A DNA stretch of 64,000 nucleotides from Bacteroidales bacterium (lineage in GTDB: Bacteria > Bacteroidota > Bacteroidia > Bacteroidales > F082): positions 1 through 64,000 of the forward strand of contig JANQGJ010000099.1 in the NCBI GenBank assembly GCA_028277395.1. Reading direction: 5' to 3'. This document shows positions 18,882-29,446 of the stretch, in pieces (position 1 is the stretch's first letter; each line of letters begins with the position of its first letter). The notes under the pieces are model-generated. The model made no database searches, had not been told where the DNA came from, and saw only the letters and a program-made list of their open reading frames with translations. The position numbers and the translations under genes are program-made.

Positions 18882-19363
18882 TGTTTGATAATATCACAAT
18901 AATAAGTGGAGGGCAGTCAGGCGTTGACCGGGCTGCCCTTTTCTTTGCTTATAAAAATCATATTAACATCTCAGGATGGTGTCCATCAGGAAGACGTGCA
19001 GAAGATGGTAAAATACCTGTGATTTATAAACTAAAAGAAACGGAAACTACCAGGTACTCTGAAAGAACAAAATTAAATGTTAGGGATTCGGATGGTACAT
19101 TAATAATCTATGATAGTTTAATTGATCCTGGAACAAGGTTAACCATTGATGAAGCAATAAAACTAAATAAACCTTACTACCTTGTTAATCTTGCAAAGGC
19201 AAACTTTTCTGTTTATACCTTTACAATTAGTTGGTTAGTGAAAACAAAAATTAAGGTATTAAATATTGCAGGTCCACGAGAAAGCTCTCATGAGGGAATT
19301 TACTTGAAAACACTCAAATTTCTTGAAAATTTAAAAGATCACTCAGATGATTTTGTTGCCTGA
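18881..19363 (+). CDS. Putative molybdenum carrier / SLOG-type nucleotide-binding protein
   Basis: The 160-residue protein begins IISGGQSGVDRAALFFA and continues with GWCPSGRRAEDGKIP and a DSDGTLIIYD block, the pattern of the putative molybdenum carrier family (PF12694), a Rossmann-like fold related to lysine-decarboxylase-like/SLOG nucleotide-binding proteins. Its biochemical role is not known. Translation starts at GTG in the sequence TAGTG, sharing one base with the permease stop, so it is translationally coupled to the phosphate permease. Its last 25 bases overlap the 3' end of convergent prmC. Molybdate is a phosphate-like oxyanion, but a joint transport role is only a guess. Confidence 0.8.
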   Translation: MFDNITIISGGQSGVDRAALFFAYKNHINISGWCPSGRRAEDGKIPVIYKLKETETTRYSERTKLNVRDSDGTLIIYDSLIDPGTRLTIDEAIKLNKPYYLVNLAKANFSVYTFTISWLVKTKIKVLNIAGPRESSHEGIYLKTLKFLENLKDHSDDFVA

Positions 19364-20223
19364 ATAAACCTGTCTTTATCAAATAAATCTTTAAAAAGTC
19401 TAACCTGTTTATAGCCCTTTTCTCTGATCAAATGAAGTGTCTCATTACCCAGATTTTCGTTTATTTCAAAGTAAAGTCTGCCTCCGGCTTTAAGCCATAA
19501 ATCGGCATGATGAAGAATCGCATCATAAAAAATTAAAGGATCTTCATCTGGTACAAATAATGCATCATGAGGTTCATAATTAAGTACGTTATCATTCATC
19601 TTAGATCTTTCAGAAGATGTTACATATGGTGGGTTACTAACAATTATGTCAAAGTCTTGTCCAACTGACTTATGTTCAATTTTACTATTCTTATCCAGAA
19701 TATTAAGTCTTTTAAAATCTACTTCAGCACCATTAACCTCCGAGTTTAATACAGCAGTATCGAGGGCCTTTTGATTGTAGTCACATGCTACAACAATTGA
19801 GTTTACCATTTTTAGGTATAAACTAATTGCAATACAACCACTTCCGGTTCCAACATCCAGTATTTTCAGGTTTTCTCCATTTTCATTATCCAGAATGAGA
19901 TGAACCAGTTCTTCTGTTTCAGGACGCGGTATCAAAACTGAAGGATCTACAATATAGTTATGTCCCATGAATTCCACCCTTCCGGTTATATACTGAACCG
20001 GGGTTAACATTTTAAGTTCCTTAACTGCCATATGTAATTTAACAATTTCCGATTCTGAAAGTCTTATGTCAGGTTCCATAACAAGTTGATACCTGGAAAC
20101 TTCAAATAAGTGCTCAATAAGTATTGTCATAAGTTGTTCAGCCTCGTCAACTCCATATAAATCTGATAGATCAGTGACATAAACACTCTTTAGTTGTTTT
20201 AAATTGTTGTTCCTGATATTCAT
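19339..20223 (-). CDS. prmC: Release factor glutamine methyltransferase
   Basis: The 294-residue protein matches PrmC (HemK). An N-terminal helical domain (1-85) is followed by PRPETEELV at 99-107, the SAM-binding loop DVGTGSGCIA at 123-132 and the glutamine-binding NPPY at 197-200. It methylates the glutamine of the GGQ motif in peptide-chain release factors 1 and 2. It is divergent from the NTPase gene, whose promoter overlaps the prmC start codon. The 3' end overlaps the molybdenum-carrier gene by 25 bases, on opposite strands. Confidence 0.96.
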   Translation of the reverse strand: MNIRNNNLKQLKSVYVTDLSDLYGVDEAEQLMTILIEHLFEVSRYQLVMEPDIRLSESEIVKLHMAVKELKMLTPVQYITGRVEFMGHNYIVDPSVLIPRPETEELVHLILDNENGENLKILDVGTGSGCIAISLYLKMVNSIVVACDYNQKALDTAVLNSEVNGAEVDFKRLNILDKNSKIEHKSVGQDFDIIVSNPPYVTSSERSKMNDNVLNYEPHDALFVPDEDPLIFYDAILHHADLWLKAGGRLYFEINENLGNETLHLIREKGYKQVRLFKDLFDKDRFIQATKSSE

Positions 20224-20225
20224 AA

Positions 20226-20257
20226 TTGCAAAGTACCGAATTTCTTTTTTATATTTG
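20226..20257 (+). promoter_or_regulatory. Predicted promoter of the THEP1-like NTPase gene
   Basis: TTG at 20226-20228, a 21-base spacer, and TATATTTG at 20250-20257 match both Bacteroidota elements. The leader to the TTG start would be about 48 bases. The -33 element lies directly beside the start codon of divergent prmC. Confidence 0.55.
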
Positions 20258-20311
20258 TATGCTTATGATAAGATTGTTGGAATTGAAAATTATCCGTAAA
20301 CAGAACTGATC

Positions 20312-20836
20312 TTGAACGAAAACAATATTATTATCATTACAGGCGAAAAAGGGGAAGGCAAAACCACTAAAGTTAGCAGAGTTATTGAAACTCTTCGAAG
20401 TAGTGGAATACCAATGTCGGGATTTATTACTCACGCAACAGGAAAAGACAGAGATACCTATATTCTCAATGATATAAATTCCAGCGACTCAATCATATTT
20501 TGCTCGAAAGTACAGCAGGATCTGTCTGTAGAAAAAACCGGTAATTTTTACATATCAAATGATGCAATTATTTTTGGTAATAATATTCTTCAAACTAACC
20601 ACACTGACAACACACTGATAATAATTGATGAGGTAGGCCCTTTTGAAATTAGCGGCAATGGGTGGAATGATTCACTACAATACTTGCTACAAGAAACTAA
20701 CAATACCATATTAATAGTTGTGAGGAAATCATTAGTAGATAAGATTATAACAGGATATAATCTCAAAAATGCAGTTAGCTATCATGTTACCGAACCTGAT
20801 TCAAAGATTGTTGATTATATTTTAAACATAATTTGA
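20312..20836 (+). CDS. THEP1-like nucleoside-triphosphatase
   Basis: The 174-residue protein is a compact P-loop NTPase: Walker A GEKGEGKTT at 11-19 and Walker B with the family tag DEVGPFE at 106-112. This tag defines the NTPase_1/THEP1 family, whose archaeal and bacterial members hydrolyse ATP, GTP and other nucleotides slowly and whose cell role is unknown. The start is TTG at 20312, supported by a good promoter. It precedes the first hybrid kinase gene by 158 bases on the same strand, but a functional link is not evident. Confidence 0.85.
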   Translation: MNENNIIIITGEKGEGKTTKVSRVIETLRSSGIPMSGFITHATGKDRDTYILNDINSSDSIIFCSKVQQDLSVEKTGNFYISNDAIIFGNNILQTNHTDNTLIIIDEVGPFEISGNGWNDSLQYLLQETNNTILIVVRKSLVDKIITGYNLKNAVSYHVTEPDSKIVDYILNII

Positions 20837-20994
20837 ATAAGGCAGATAAGATAAGAAAAGATGAAATCTATCGGTTAGGTAACAAAACATGCTAATTTAT
20901 GTATAAAGATAAAATAAAGGGGCACAGATATCACTAATAAGCAATTTAAATACTTCTGTAATTTGATTATTAATTATAATTCAAGGATTTTAAT

Positions 20995-23900
20995 ATGAGT
21001 ATTCCAACAAGCACACCGGTACGTATATCAATAAGAACCAAACTACTGATATACATACTCTTAACAGCCATTGTTGTTTTCGCGGCTACATTTAGTTATA
21101 TATTATCAAATACGAACAAAAACGCAATTGATGATGCTCATAAGTTCGTTAATGCGACTGCACAGGAGCATGCAAACTCAGTAAAAGCAACACTGGATAA
21201 TGATATAGCAACATGTCGGTCATTGGTAAATGCATTCAGTGGGTATAAAAATATTCCGGCAAATGAAAGGATGGAGTTGTATAATCATATTATGAAAGAT
21301 GTCCTTATATCTAATCCTCAGTTTGTATCAATATGGACAAGTTGGGAAATTAAGGCATTAGACTCTGATTTTAAGGAAGAAAACGGACGTGAAAGATACA
21401 CATATTACAGAGAAGGCAATAACATAATTTATCAGGAAGAAATACTTGAAGTTGGTGAAGTAAATTTAGGTGGTATTTATTATGACTTAAAAAGCAACCC
21501 GAGAGAATCACTCACTGATGCTTATTTCTATTCTTATACGAATCAAAAGGAAAACGAGATACTTGAATCAAGCATTGCAATACCAATAATGGATAATGGA
21601 ACATTTGTTGGTCTAACAGGTGCAGATATTGAACTGGAGAGATTTCATGATGTAATTGGTGAAATTGTTCCATTTAAAGGAAGTTATGCAATAATGATAT
21701 CAGGTAGTGGTCAGATAGTTTCTCACCCTGACAGGAGTCTTATTGACACCCAGATCGAAGACACTGAAATAAGTAAACAGGCTGATTTCGATTTGGTAAA
21801 GAAGATGCAGGCCGGAGAAGCTTTCTCATTTTCAGAAACTGCAAAAGGTGATAAAGCTCTGTTTGTATCATTCGCTCCTTTTAAACCCGGTATTTCAAAC
21901 GACACATGGTATATTGCTATTGTTGTACCATCAGATATCATTCTGACCAAAGCAATGTCAACATTAAGAATTTCTATACTTGTAGGATTACTCGGAATTG
22001 TTTTGCTTGCCGGTTTAATATGGTTTATAGCAAGTTCTATTACATCACCACTGAAAAAAACTACTAAAATACTTAACCAGCTATCAACCGGTGATGTAAA
22101 AAATCTTGAAGTATTTGAAGTTAATACAAGTGATGAGCTTTCGGAGATGGCAAAAGCACTCCTGACTCTTTCAAATTCATTAAAGAAAAGTGCTGATTTC
22201 GCCAGAAGTATTGGAGAAGGAGATCTGGACCAGCATTATACCCCGCTTGGTAAGAACGATATTCTTGGCAACTCATTAATACAAATGAGAAAAAGTCTTC
22301 TTGAATTAAGAGAGGTCAATGATAAAAACAGATGGATACAAACCTCACTGGTAAGAATAAGTGAGCTATTACAGGGAGAAAAATCGATCGCAGAACTTGG
22401 AAATCAAATATTAACAGCATTGGCTGAAATACTGGATGTTCAGATTGCATCAATATTCTTTAATGATAATGGAGAATTAACACTTTCAAGTTCATTCTCC
22501 TATAATATCAGGAAGTCGAACCTCAATAAATTCAAATTTGGAGAAGGGCTGATAGGACAATCAGCTCTTGAACAAAAATTACTAATATTCACTGATGTTC
22601 CGGATGATTACATCAGTATTAAATCAGGACTCGGCGAAATCACTCCCAGGGTAATTGTTGTTGCGCCGTTGGTATATCAGAAGAAGGTGATTGCTGTAAT
22701 GGAACTTGGTAGTGCCAAAGAGCTTACAATGACCAAACTGGATTTCATAAATCAGATCTCTGAAAACCTTGCACTTGGGTTTAATTCTATTAATACACGA
22801 ATCGAAATGGAAGTGTTGTTGGAGAAAACCCAAACACAGGCGGAAGAATTAAGAGTACAACAGGAAGAACTGGTTAGTTCGAATAAGGAGCTTGAAGCAC
22901 AAACAAATGCGTTAAAAGTATCTGAAGAGGAACTCCAGCAACAGCAGGAAGAACTAAGAGTAACAAATGAAGAGCTTGAAGAAAAAACCAACTTTCTGGA
23001 ACAGCAACGTATCGATATAACCAATAAGAACCTGGAACTGGAAAATATCGGTAAGAATCTGGAACAAAAAGCAGAAGAACTTGAGATTGCAAGCAAATAT
23101 AAATCTGAATTTCTGGCAAATATGTCACATGAGTTAAGAACACCGCTTAACAGCTTACTAATACTTTCAGGAAGTCTTTCTGAAAATAAGGATAGTAATC
23201 TGACAGAAGAACAGGTTGAGTCTGCACAAATTATCTACAAAAGTGGTAACGATCTGCTTACTATGATAAACGACATTCTTGATTTATCAAAGATTGAATC
23301 CGGCAAAATGGATATTAACATCGGTAATGTTAGTTTAAGAAGTATTTCCGAGAATATTAATGACTATTTTAAACATGGCATTACTCAGAAGAAGATCGAT
23401 TTCAATATTCAGATGGATGATAATATACCTGAAGAAATTAAAACCGACCAACAAAAAGTTGAGCAAATACTTAAAAATTTCATGTCTAATGCTCTAAAAT
23501 TCACTGACAAGGGAAGCATTACATTAAAGTTCCATTTGCCCGATGAACAAAACGCAGAGAATAAAAATATGATTTGTGCATCTGTTATTGATACCGGAAT
23601 TGGAATTCATGAAGATAAACAGCAGGCAATATTTGAGGCTTTTCAACAGGCAGATGGCAGTATTTCCCGTAAATTCGGAGGTACAGGTTTAGGACTATCT
23701 ATATCAAGGGAGTTGGCGAAAATGCTTGGTGGTGTAATCAGCCTGAAAAGTAAATCCGGAAAAGGGTCAACTTTTACATTTTGTATGCCAACCAATACAA
23801 AACCTGATACTACAAACAGAAAAAAAACCACTGATTCAAAACAGGTTGAAAAGAAACCCAAAACTGAAATAAAAAGTGATTTCACTCCGTCTCCAATAGA

Positions 23901-25131
23901 TTATCAGGAGCAGGCATACAGAGATTTCATTGAAGATGATAACGGGAAAATCGGGAAGGATGATCAGGTTATCCTGGTAATTGAAGATGATCCTGCATTT
24001 GCTAAAATATTATATAAACAATGTCATGAAAGAGGATTTAAATGCATAGCATCTCCTACCGGAGAATATGGCTTTGAACTAGCAAATAAACTAATTCCTC
24101 ATGCAATAATACTTGATATTAAGTTACCCGGAATAGACGGATGGAGAGTCCTTGACCTTCTCAAAACCAATCCAAATACCAGGCATATACCTGTTCACAT
24201 AATGTCAGGTGATGAAGAAACAATAACAGCCTCTACAAAAGGTGCCATTGGTTATCTTACAAAACCAATTAAACTTGATGTACTGGACAAAGCTTTTAGC
24301 AAAATTGAAACTTTCATTAACAAAAAAACCGGTAATCTGCTATTAATTGAGGATGATGATAATCTTAGAAAATCAATAAAAATATTAATTGGTGATAAGG
24401 ACGTTAAAATTACAGATGCTGCAACAGGAAAGGAAGCAATTGAGTTGTTAAAAGACAATAATTACGATTGTATGATACTTGATCTGGGTCTCTCAGATAT
24501 GAGTGGTTTCGAACTAATTGAAGAATTAAATAAAACTAAAACAAACCGCCCTCCAATAATTGTTTATACGGGAAGGGACCTTACAAAAAAAGAAAACGAA
24601 ACCCTTGAAAAATATGCTGAATCAATAATAATAAAGGGTGTTAAGTCTGAAGAAAGGTTGTTAGATGAAACAGCCTTGTTTATGCACAGGGTTATTGCCG
24701 ATATGCCTCAAAAACAGCAGGCAGTTATCAAAAAAATGCATAGCAAAGAAGATGTATTCAAAGATAAAAGAGTACTGATAGTTGATGATGACATGAGAAA
24801 TATTTTTGCACTGACCAAGATATTATCAGAGCAAAATATGATAGTTTCCCGTGCAGAAAATGGGAAAGTTGCCTTAGATCTTATCAATAAAAATCCAAAA
24901 TTTGATATAATGTTAATGGATATTATGATGCCGGAAATGGATGGATATGAAGCCATGCAAGAAATAAGAAAGATACCTGCTCAAAAGAATGTCCCTATAA
25001 TTGCACTTACAGCAAAAGCAATGAAAGATGACCGGCAAAAATGCATTGAAGCCGGTGCCAATGACTATATGGCGAAACCTATAGTTATTGAAAAACTTCT
25101 ATCTTTGTTAAGGGTTTGGTTATATAAATAG
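20995..25131 (+). CDS. Hybrid sensor histidine kinase with dCache, HAMP, GAF and three receiver domains
   Basis: The 1378-residue protein has a transmembrane helix (14-34), a periplasmic double-Cache sensor (about 40-315), a second helix (about 322-345), HAMP (345-400), GAF (about 465-600), a coiled coil rich in Glu/Gln (605-700), HisKA with SHELRTP near 710, and HATPase with DTGIGI and GGTGLGLSIS. Three receiver domains follow: phosphoacceptor Asp in LDIKLPGIDGW, LDLGLSDMSG and MDIMMPEMDG (REC starts near 990, 1115 and 1258). All catalytic motifs look intact. It ends five bases before the next kinase gene. No DNA-binding output is encoded here. Confidence 0.95.
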   Translation: MSIPTSTPVRISIRTKLLIYILLTAIVVFAATFSYILSNTNKNAIDDAHKFVNATAQEHANSVKATLDNDIATCRSLVNAFSGYKNIPANERMELYNHIMKDVLISNPQFVSIWTSWEIKALDSDFKEENGRERYTYYREGNNIIYQEEILEVGEVNLGGIYYDLKSNPRESLTDAYFYSYTNQKENEILESSIAIPIMDNGTFVGLTGADIELERFHDVIGEIVPFKGSYAIMISGSGQIVSHPDRSLIDTQIEDTEISKQADFDLVKKMQAGEAFSFSETAKGDKALFVSFAPFKPGISNDTWYIAIVVPSDIILTKAMSTLRISILVGLLGIVLLAGLIWFIASSITSPLKKTTKILNQLSTGDVKNLEVFEVNTSDELSEMAKALLTLSNSLKKSADFARSIGEGDLDQHYTPLGKNDILGNSLIQMRKSLLELREVNDKNRWIQTSLVRISELLQGEKSIAELGNQILTALAEILDVQIASIFFNDNGELTLSSSFSYNIRKSNLNKFKFGEGLIGQSALEQKLLIFTDVPDDYISIKSGLGEITPRVIVVAPLVYQKKVIAVMELGSAKELTMTKLDFINQISENLALGFNSINTRIEMEVLLEKTQTQAEELRVQQEELVSSNKELEAQTNALKVSEEELQQQQEELRVTNEELEEKTNFLEQQRIDITNKNLELENIGKNLEQKAEELEIASKYKSEFLANMSHELRTPLNSLLILSGSLSENKDSNLTEEQVESAQIIYKSGNDLLTMINDILDLSKIESGKMDINIGNVSLRSISENINDYFKHGITQKKIDFNIQMDDNIPEEIKTDQQKVEQILKNFMSNALKFTDKGSITLKFHLPDEQNAENKNMICASVIDTGIGIHEDKQQAIFEAFQQADGSISRKFGGTGLGLSISRELAKMLGGVISLKSKSGKGSTFTFCMPTNTKPDTTNRKKTTDSKQVEKKPKTEIKSDFTPSPIDYQEQAYRDFIEDDNGKIGKDDQVILVIEDDPAFAKILYKQCHERGFKCIASPTGEYGFELANKLIPHAIILDIKLPGIDGWRVLDLLKTNPNTRHIPVHIMSGDEETITASTKGAIGYLTKPIKLDVLDKAFSKIETFINKKTGNLLLIEDDDNLRKSIKILIGDKDVKITDAATGKEAIELLKDNNYDCMILDLGLSDMSGFELIEELNKTKTNRPPIIVYTGRDLTKKENETLEKYAESIIIKGVKSEERLLDETALFMHRVIADMPQKQQAVIKKMHSKEDVFKDKRVLIVDDDMRNIFALTKILSEQNMIVSRAENGKVALDLINKNPKFDIMLMDIMMPEMDGYEAMQEIRKIPAQKNVPIIALTAKAMKDDRQKCIEAGANDYMAKPIVIEKLLSLLRVWLYK

Positions 25132-25136
25132 GATAA

Positions 25137-26702
25137 ATGTCAGCAAAACCAAAAATACTAATTGTTGATGATAAAAGAGAAAATCTGGTAGCACTTGAAA
25201 TTGTGTTAAAAGATCTGGATGTAGAATTTGTGAGGGCACTTTCAGGAAACGAGGCATTGGGGCACACACTTAAACATGAGTTTGCAATTGGTATAATTGA
25301 TGTTCAAATGCCTGATATGGATGGATTTGAAACTGTTGAGCTTATACACAATGATCCTGATATAGCTTATTTCCCTGTAATATTTGTATCAGCTATTTAT
25401 AAGGAAGAACAATATGTACTAAAAGGGATAGAAACAGGAGCTGTGGATTTTATTTCAAAACCTATAATCCCAGCTGTTTTGCAAGGCAAAGTTCGCGTTT
25501 TCCTTGATTTGTATGAACAAAAGAAGCTTTTGGAAATATCAAACCGGGAGCTTAAAATAGCAAAAGAGAAAGCAGAAAAGAAAGATCTTCTGAAATCTTT
25601 ATTTCTTGCAACAATGTCTCATGAAATAAGAACTCCCATGAACGGTATTATTGGAGTTTCGGAGCTGCTAAAACAAACACCACTTACAAAGGAACAATTA
25701 GATCTGGTTAATATAATGTCTGTTTCGGGTAATAACCTGTTATTAATTATAAATGACATACTTGATATATCGAAAATTGAAGCAGGTCAGATAAAACTGG
25801 AAAATATAGCTTTTGATCTTCATCAGGTTGCTGCTGAAACTATTTCTTTGTTAGGGGTCAAGGCAAAGGATCAAAATAATACATTATTATTAAACATTAG
25901 CGACAATGTTCCAAGGATGGTTAAGGGTGACCCAATGAGACTAAAACAAATACTCCTTAATCTGGCTAACAATGCTGTGAAATTTACTCATGATGGTGAA
26001 GTTTCGATATTGATAAATTATCTGGAAGAACGACATAATAAACATATGATCGAGTTTAAAATAGTTGATACAGGCATTGGCATACCTGAAAGTGAAAAAG
26101 ACAAACTTTTCAAACTATTCAGCCAGGTAAATCAAACCACGCAACGTGAATATGGCGGAACCGGACTCGGATTAGCAATTTCCAAAAACCTGGTGGAATT
26201 AATGGAAGGTGAAATTGGAGTTGACAGTGAACCAGGAATTGGTTCTACATTTTGGTTTAATGTCCTTTTTAATAAAAATGCAGTTGATTCTGCAAAAGAC
26301 TCTAAAAAAGAAAAATCTGCAAAGAATGATAACGGCACTCTGAATATTCTGTTGGTAGAGGATAATCTCATTAATCAAAAAGTTGCAATGGGAATTATAA
26401 AACAACTGGGACATGAAGTTTCTGTTGCTGGTAATGGTGAAATCGGTGTTGACATGTATAAGAAGAATAAATATGATGTCGTTCTTATGGATATTCAAAT
26501 GCCTGTAATGGATGGATTCAAAGCAACATCAGAAATCAGAGAGTGGGAGCTTGATGAAAGACTTTCTCCGGGTTATATCATAGCCCTAACTGCCAACGCA
26601 CTTAAAGAGGACAAAGAGAAGTGTTTTTCGGTAGGTATGAATGACTTTCTGGCCAAACCATTCAAAATAAAAGATATTCAGGATGCCTTAGGCAAGATGT
26701 AA
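25137..26702 (+). CDS. Response regulator-histidine kinase hybrid (REC-HisKA-HATPase-REC)
   Basis: The 521-residue soluble protein begins with a receiver domain (4-120; acceptor Asp in [10 protein letters not shown]), then a short helix, HisKA with [10 protein letters not shown] near residue 160, HATPase (about 270-385, DTGIGI and [10 protein letters not shown]) and a second receiver (about 402-521; [10 protein letters not shown]). It has no membrane segment or sensor domain, so it is likely driven by phosphotransfer from another kinase, most simply the one encoded five bases upstream. The two probably form one relay. Output through a further histidine phosphotransfer protein is likely encoded elsewhere. 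Confidence 0.95.
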   Translation: MSAKPKILIVDDKRENLVALEIVLKDLDVEFVRALSGNEALGHTLKHEFAIGIIDVQMPDMDGFETVELIHNDPDIAYFPVIFVSAIYKEEQYVLKGIETGAVDFISKPIIPAVLQGKVRVFLDLYEQKKLLEISNRELKIAKEKAEKKDLLKSLFLATMSHEIRTPMNGIIGVSELLKQTPLTKEQLDLVNIMSVSGNNLLLIINDILDISKIEAGQIKLENIAFDLHQVAAETISLLGVKAKDQNNTLLLNISDNVPRMVKGDPMRLKQILLNLANNAVKFTHDGEVSILINYLEERHNKHMIEFKIVDTGIGIPESEKDKLFKLFSQVNQTTQREYGGTGLGLAISKNLVELMEGEIGVDSEPGIGSTFWFNVLFNKNAVDSAKDSKKEKSAKNDNGTLNILLVEDNLINQKVAMGIIKQLGHEVSVAGNGEIGVDMYKKNKYDVVLMDIQMPVMDGFKATSEIREWELDERLSPGYIIALTANALKEDKEKCFSVGMNDFLAKPFKIKDIQDALGKM

Positions 26703-26944
26703 AAAACAAAACCTTGTAAAAGCCTAACAACCTGCCATATAGAACACCTCAACCACCATCTTCCAAAAATTAATTATAACTTCAGCTAAATGTATTATAA
26801 TTTCATATTTATTTAATACTAATTTAATGTATTTTAGCCGTAATTTTTGAGGCAGTTTTTAAATCTTGGAATCCATAATAGACAGATTATAGCAAATAAA
26901 TAATCTGTTCTATTGATTTAGTCAGATCAGTAAGCATTATAGTT

Positions 26945-29419
26945 ATGAAAAATCTCTCACTTAGATTATTGTACTTTTCAATGTCATTATTTTTTTCGAT
27001 CTCGTTATCAGCCCAAACGCCAACAGATCAGGATTGTTTAGGTGCTATAACAGTATGCCAGTCGGTTTACACACAACCAAACTCTTATTCAGGAACTGGT
27101 AATTATCCTAACGAAATACCTACAACAGGAAGTTGCCCTGGGAACTGTTTAAGCTCCGGGGAAAAAAATGATGTTTGGTATATATTTACGGTAAATACCG
27201 GAGGTGATCTGGGATTTAAGATTACACCAAACAGCCCTTCAGATGATTACGATTGGGCAGTCTACAGTTTAAATGAATATGATTGTGAAGATATCTATTC
27301 GCATGTTGCCCAAATGCAGGTAAGTTGCAATTACTCAGGCAATGTAGGAGAAACAGGGGCTACACTTATAAACGGAAGTAGCTGTCAGGGAGCTGGTGGC
27401 AGCCAGTATTGTAAGTTTATTCCTGTTGAAGAAGGTGAAACGTATGTCCTTAATATCAGTAACTTTTCAAGTTCACAATCTGGCTACACGCTTGACTTTG
27501 GTCTTTCAACTGCTAACATTTATGATAATATTCCACCATATATTACAAACATTTATACTGATGATATACAATGTGGAACTTCGGCAATTGAATTTGATTT
27601 CAATGAAAGGGTTCTTTGTAATTCAGTTCAACCTTCCGATTTTTCAATCACCGGACCTGGTGGACCGTATACTATTACAGGTCTTTACGGAGAAACCTGT
27701 GATCAGGGTGGAGAAGCTGAGAATCATTTCCGTTTGGAGTTCGATCCTCCGATTTATGAAAGTGGCACATATGCCATAAATGTAGTCGCTTTAAGTTTTA
27801 TCAAAGATGATTGCGGAAATACATCACCTGTGGATTCATACGAGTTTGATGTTTTTCTTAATTCACCCACAATTGATGCGGGTGAAGATCAAAATATTGC
27901 TTATGGGACTTCAGCACAACTCGATAGTGAGGTTACCGGTGGTTCAGATAATTTAATTTATGACTGGCAACCTGCAGACAAACTTGAAGATAACACGGTT
28001 GAAGATCCTGTGACAATAAATTTAACCGAAACTACCGGCTACTCGGTAATGGTTGAGGATGAAAGTAATAATTGCAGAAGTACTGATGAGGTTACAGTTA
28101 ATATTGTTGGTGGTCCTATGTCAATGGTAGTTTCTTCTGATTTTGTCTCTGTGTGTTCAGGAAACAGTGTTACTATTCAGGCCATCCCCAGCGGTGGTAG
28201 TGGTGAATATACTTACGCTTGGACATCGGATCCTCCAGGACTTGATTATACTGCAAGTGTTATAACAGTAAATCCAATTGTAACTACTACTTATTTCGTT
28301 GAAGTAACAGATGGTTATACAGTTCTGAATGATCAAATAACAATAACTGTATATCCTACACCAATTGCTAATGCAGGACCGGAACAGGAAATAAATATGG
28401 GAACATACACATATCTTGATGGTGGGGCATCTAACGGACAGGATCCTTACTCATTCAACTGGTCGCCACCTGACTTTATTGATGGTGATATAACTTTGCC
28501 AAATCCGAAAACAACTATCCTCAGTGCAAACCAGATATATACTCTGAATATTGTTGATGATAATGGGTGTATTGGTGAATCATCAGAAGTATTGGTTAAG
28601 GTAACCGGAAGTGCTTTGGGAGCCCAACCTTTTGCTGTGCCGGCTGAGATTTGCATCGGTCAGTCTGCTACTCTTACGTCTAACGTGTTCGGTGGTGGCG
28701 GTGCTCCATATACAGTTGAATGGAGAACAGAGGATGGCTCATGGAGTCAGGCAGGAGATAATGTTGTAGTTAGCCCTACACAAGACACAAAATATTTTCT
28801 AAAAGTAAATGACGGATATACAACAGTAGACTCAATCCCACTTAATCTTCCTGTAAATCCTTTACCTATTGTAGATCTGGTACCACAGGGGTATACCCAT
28901 ACTGGTGATACTATTATTGTTTGTATCAGGGATACAGTTACCCTTGATGCCGGAAATGAAAATAATCCAATTGACATGCAATATTTATGGTCGAACGGAT
29001 GGAATGATAGATATTTTACCACTAAAACCAACGGCCCGGTTATTGATTTACAGAATTTTACCGCAACTGTAACTAATAATATTACGGGCTGTATTGATAG
29101 TTCTTCAATAACAATTTGGTTCGATCACAGTCAATGTGGTATTGGTATTGATGAAAATTCCGGGTCAGATCAGCCAATATCAGTTTACCCAAATCCAAAC
29201 AATGGTTTGTTTCAGTTGCAATCAAACGAAGCAATACGGGATTTAAATATTACTATAGTTGATATAACCGGTAAGGTGATAAAAGATCTTCGTTATTATG
29301 ATATAAAACCTGGTGGCTGGACTACAGACATTAACCTTCAGGAACTATCAAATGGTATTTATATGATGAAGTATGAATTCAATAGTAAGCCATATATTCA
29401 AAAAATCATAAAGAAGTAA
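26945..29419 (+). CDS. Large secreted protein with Ig-like/PKD domains and type A T9SS sorting domain
   Basis: The 824-residue protein has a signal peptide (about 1-24, ending LSAQ), an N-terminal cysteine-rich CUB-like domain typical of Bacteroidota surface proteins (about 28-195, with YDWAVYSLNEYDC), an Ig-like domain (200-310) and several PKD-like repeats (315-730). It ends in a classical T9SS type A domain: ISVYPNPNNGLFQLQ near 745, a central ITGKVI strand and a final LSNGIYMMKY/IIKK. It is exported across the outer membrane and attached or released. No enzyme motif is visible, so adhesion is the best guess. It precedes another T9SS protein gene by 27 bases. Confidence 0.9.
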   Translation: MKNLSLRLLYFSMSLFFSISLSAQTPTDQDCLGAITVCQSVYTQPNSYSGTGNYPNEIPTTGSCPGNCLSSGEKNDVWYIFTVNTGGDLGFKITPNSPSDDYDWAVYSLNEYDCEDIYSHVAQMQVSCNYSGNVGETGATLINGSSCQGAGGSQYCKFIPVEEGETYVLNISNFSSSQSGYTLDFGLSTANIYDNIPPYITNIYTDDIQCGTSAIEFDFNERVLCNSVQPSDFSITGPGGPYTITGLYGETCDQGGEAENHFRLEFDPPIYESGTYAINVVALSFIKDDCGNTSPVDSYEFDVFLNSPTIDAGEDQNIAYGTSAQLDSEVTGGSDNLIYDWQPADKLEDNTVEDPVTINLTETTGYSVMVEDESNNCRSTDEVTVNIVGGPMSMVVSSDFVSVCSGNSVTIQAIPSGGSGEYTYAWTSDPPGLDYTASVITVNPIVTTTYFVEVTDGYTVLNDQITITVYPTPIANAGPEQEINMGTYTYLDGGASNGQDPYSFNWSPPDFIDGDITLPNPKTTILSANQIYTLNIVDDNGCIGESSEVLVKVTGSALGAQPFAVPAEICIGQSATLTSNVFGGGGAPYTVEWRTEDGSWSQAGDNVVVSPTQDTKYFLKVNDGYTTVDSIPLNLPVNPLPIVDLVPQGYTHTGDTIIVCIRDTVTLDAGNENNPIDMQYLWSNGWNDRYFTTKTNGPVIDLQNFTATVTNNITGCIDSSSITIWFDHSQCGIGIDENSGSDQPISVYPNPNNGLFQLQSNEAIRDLNITIVDITGKVIKDLRYYDIKPGGWTTDINLQELSNGIYMMKYEFNSKPYIQKIIKK

Positions 29420-29446
29420 TCCATTAAATCATATAACAAATTAAGA

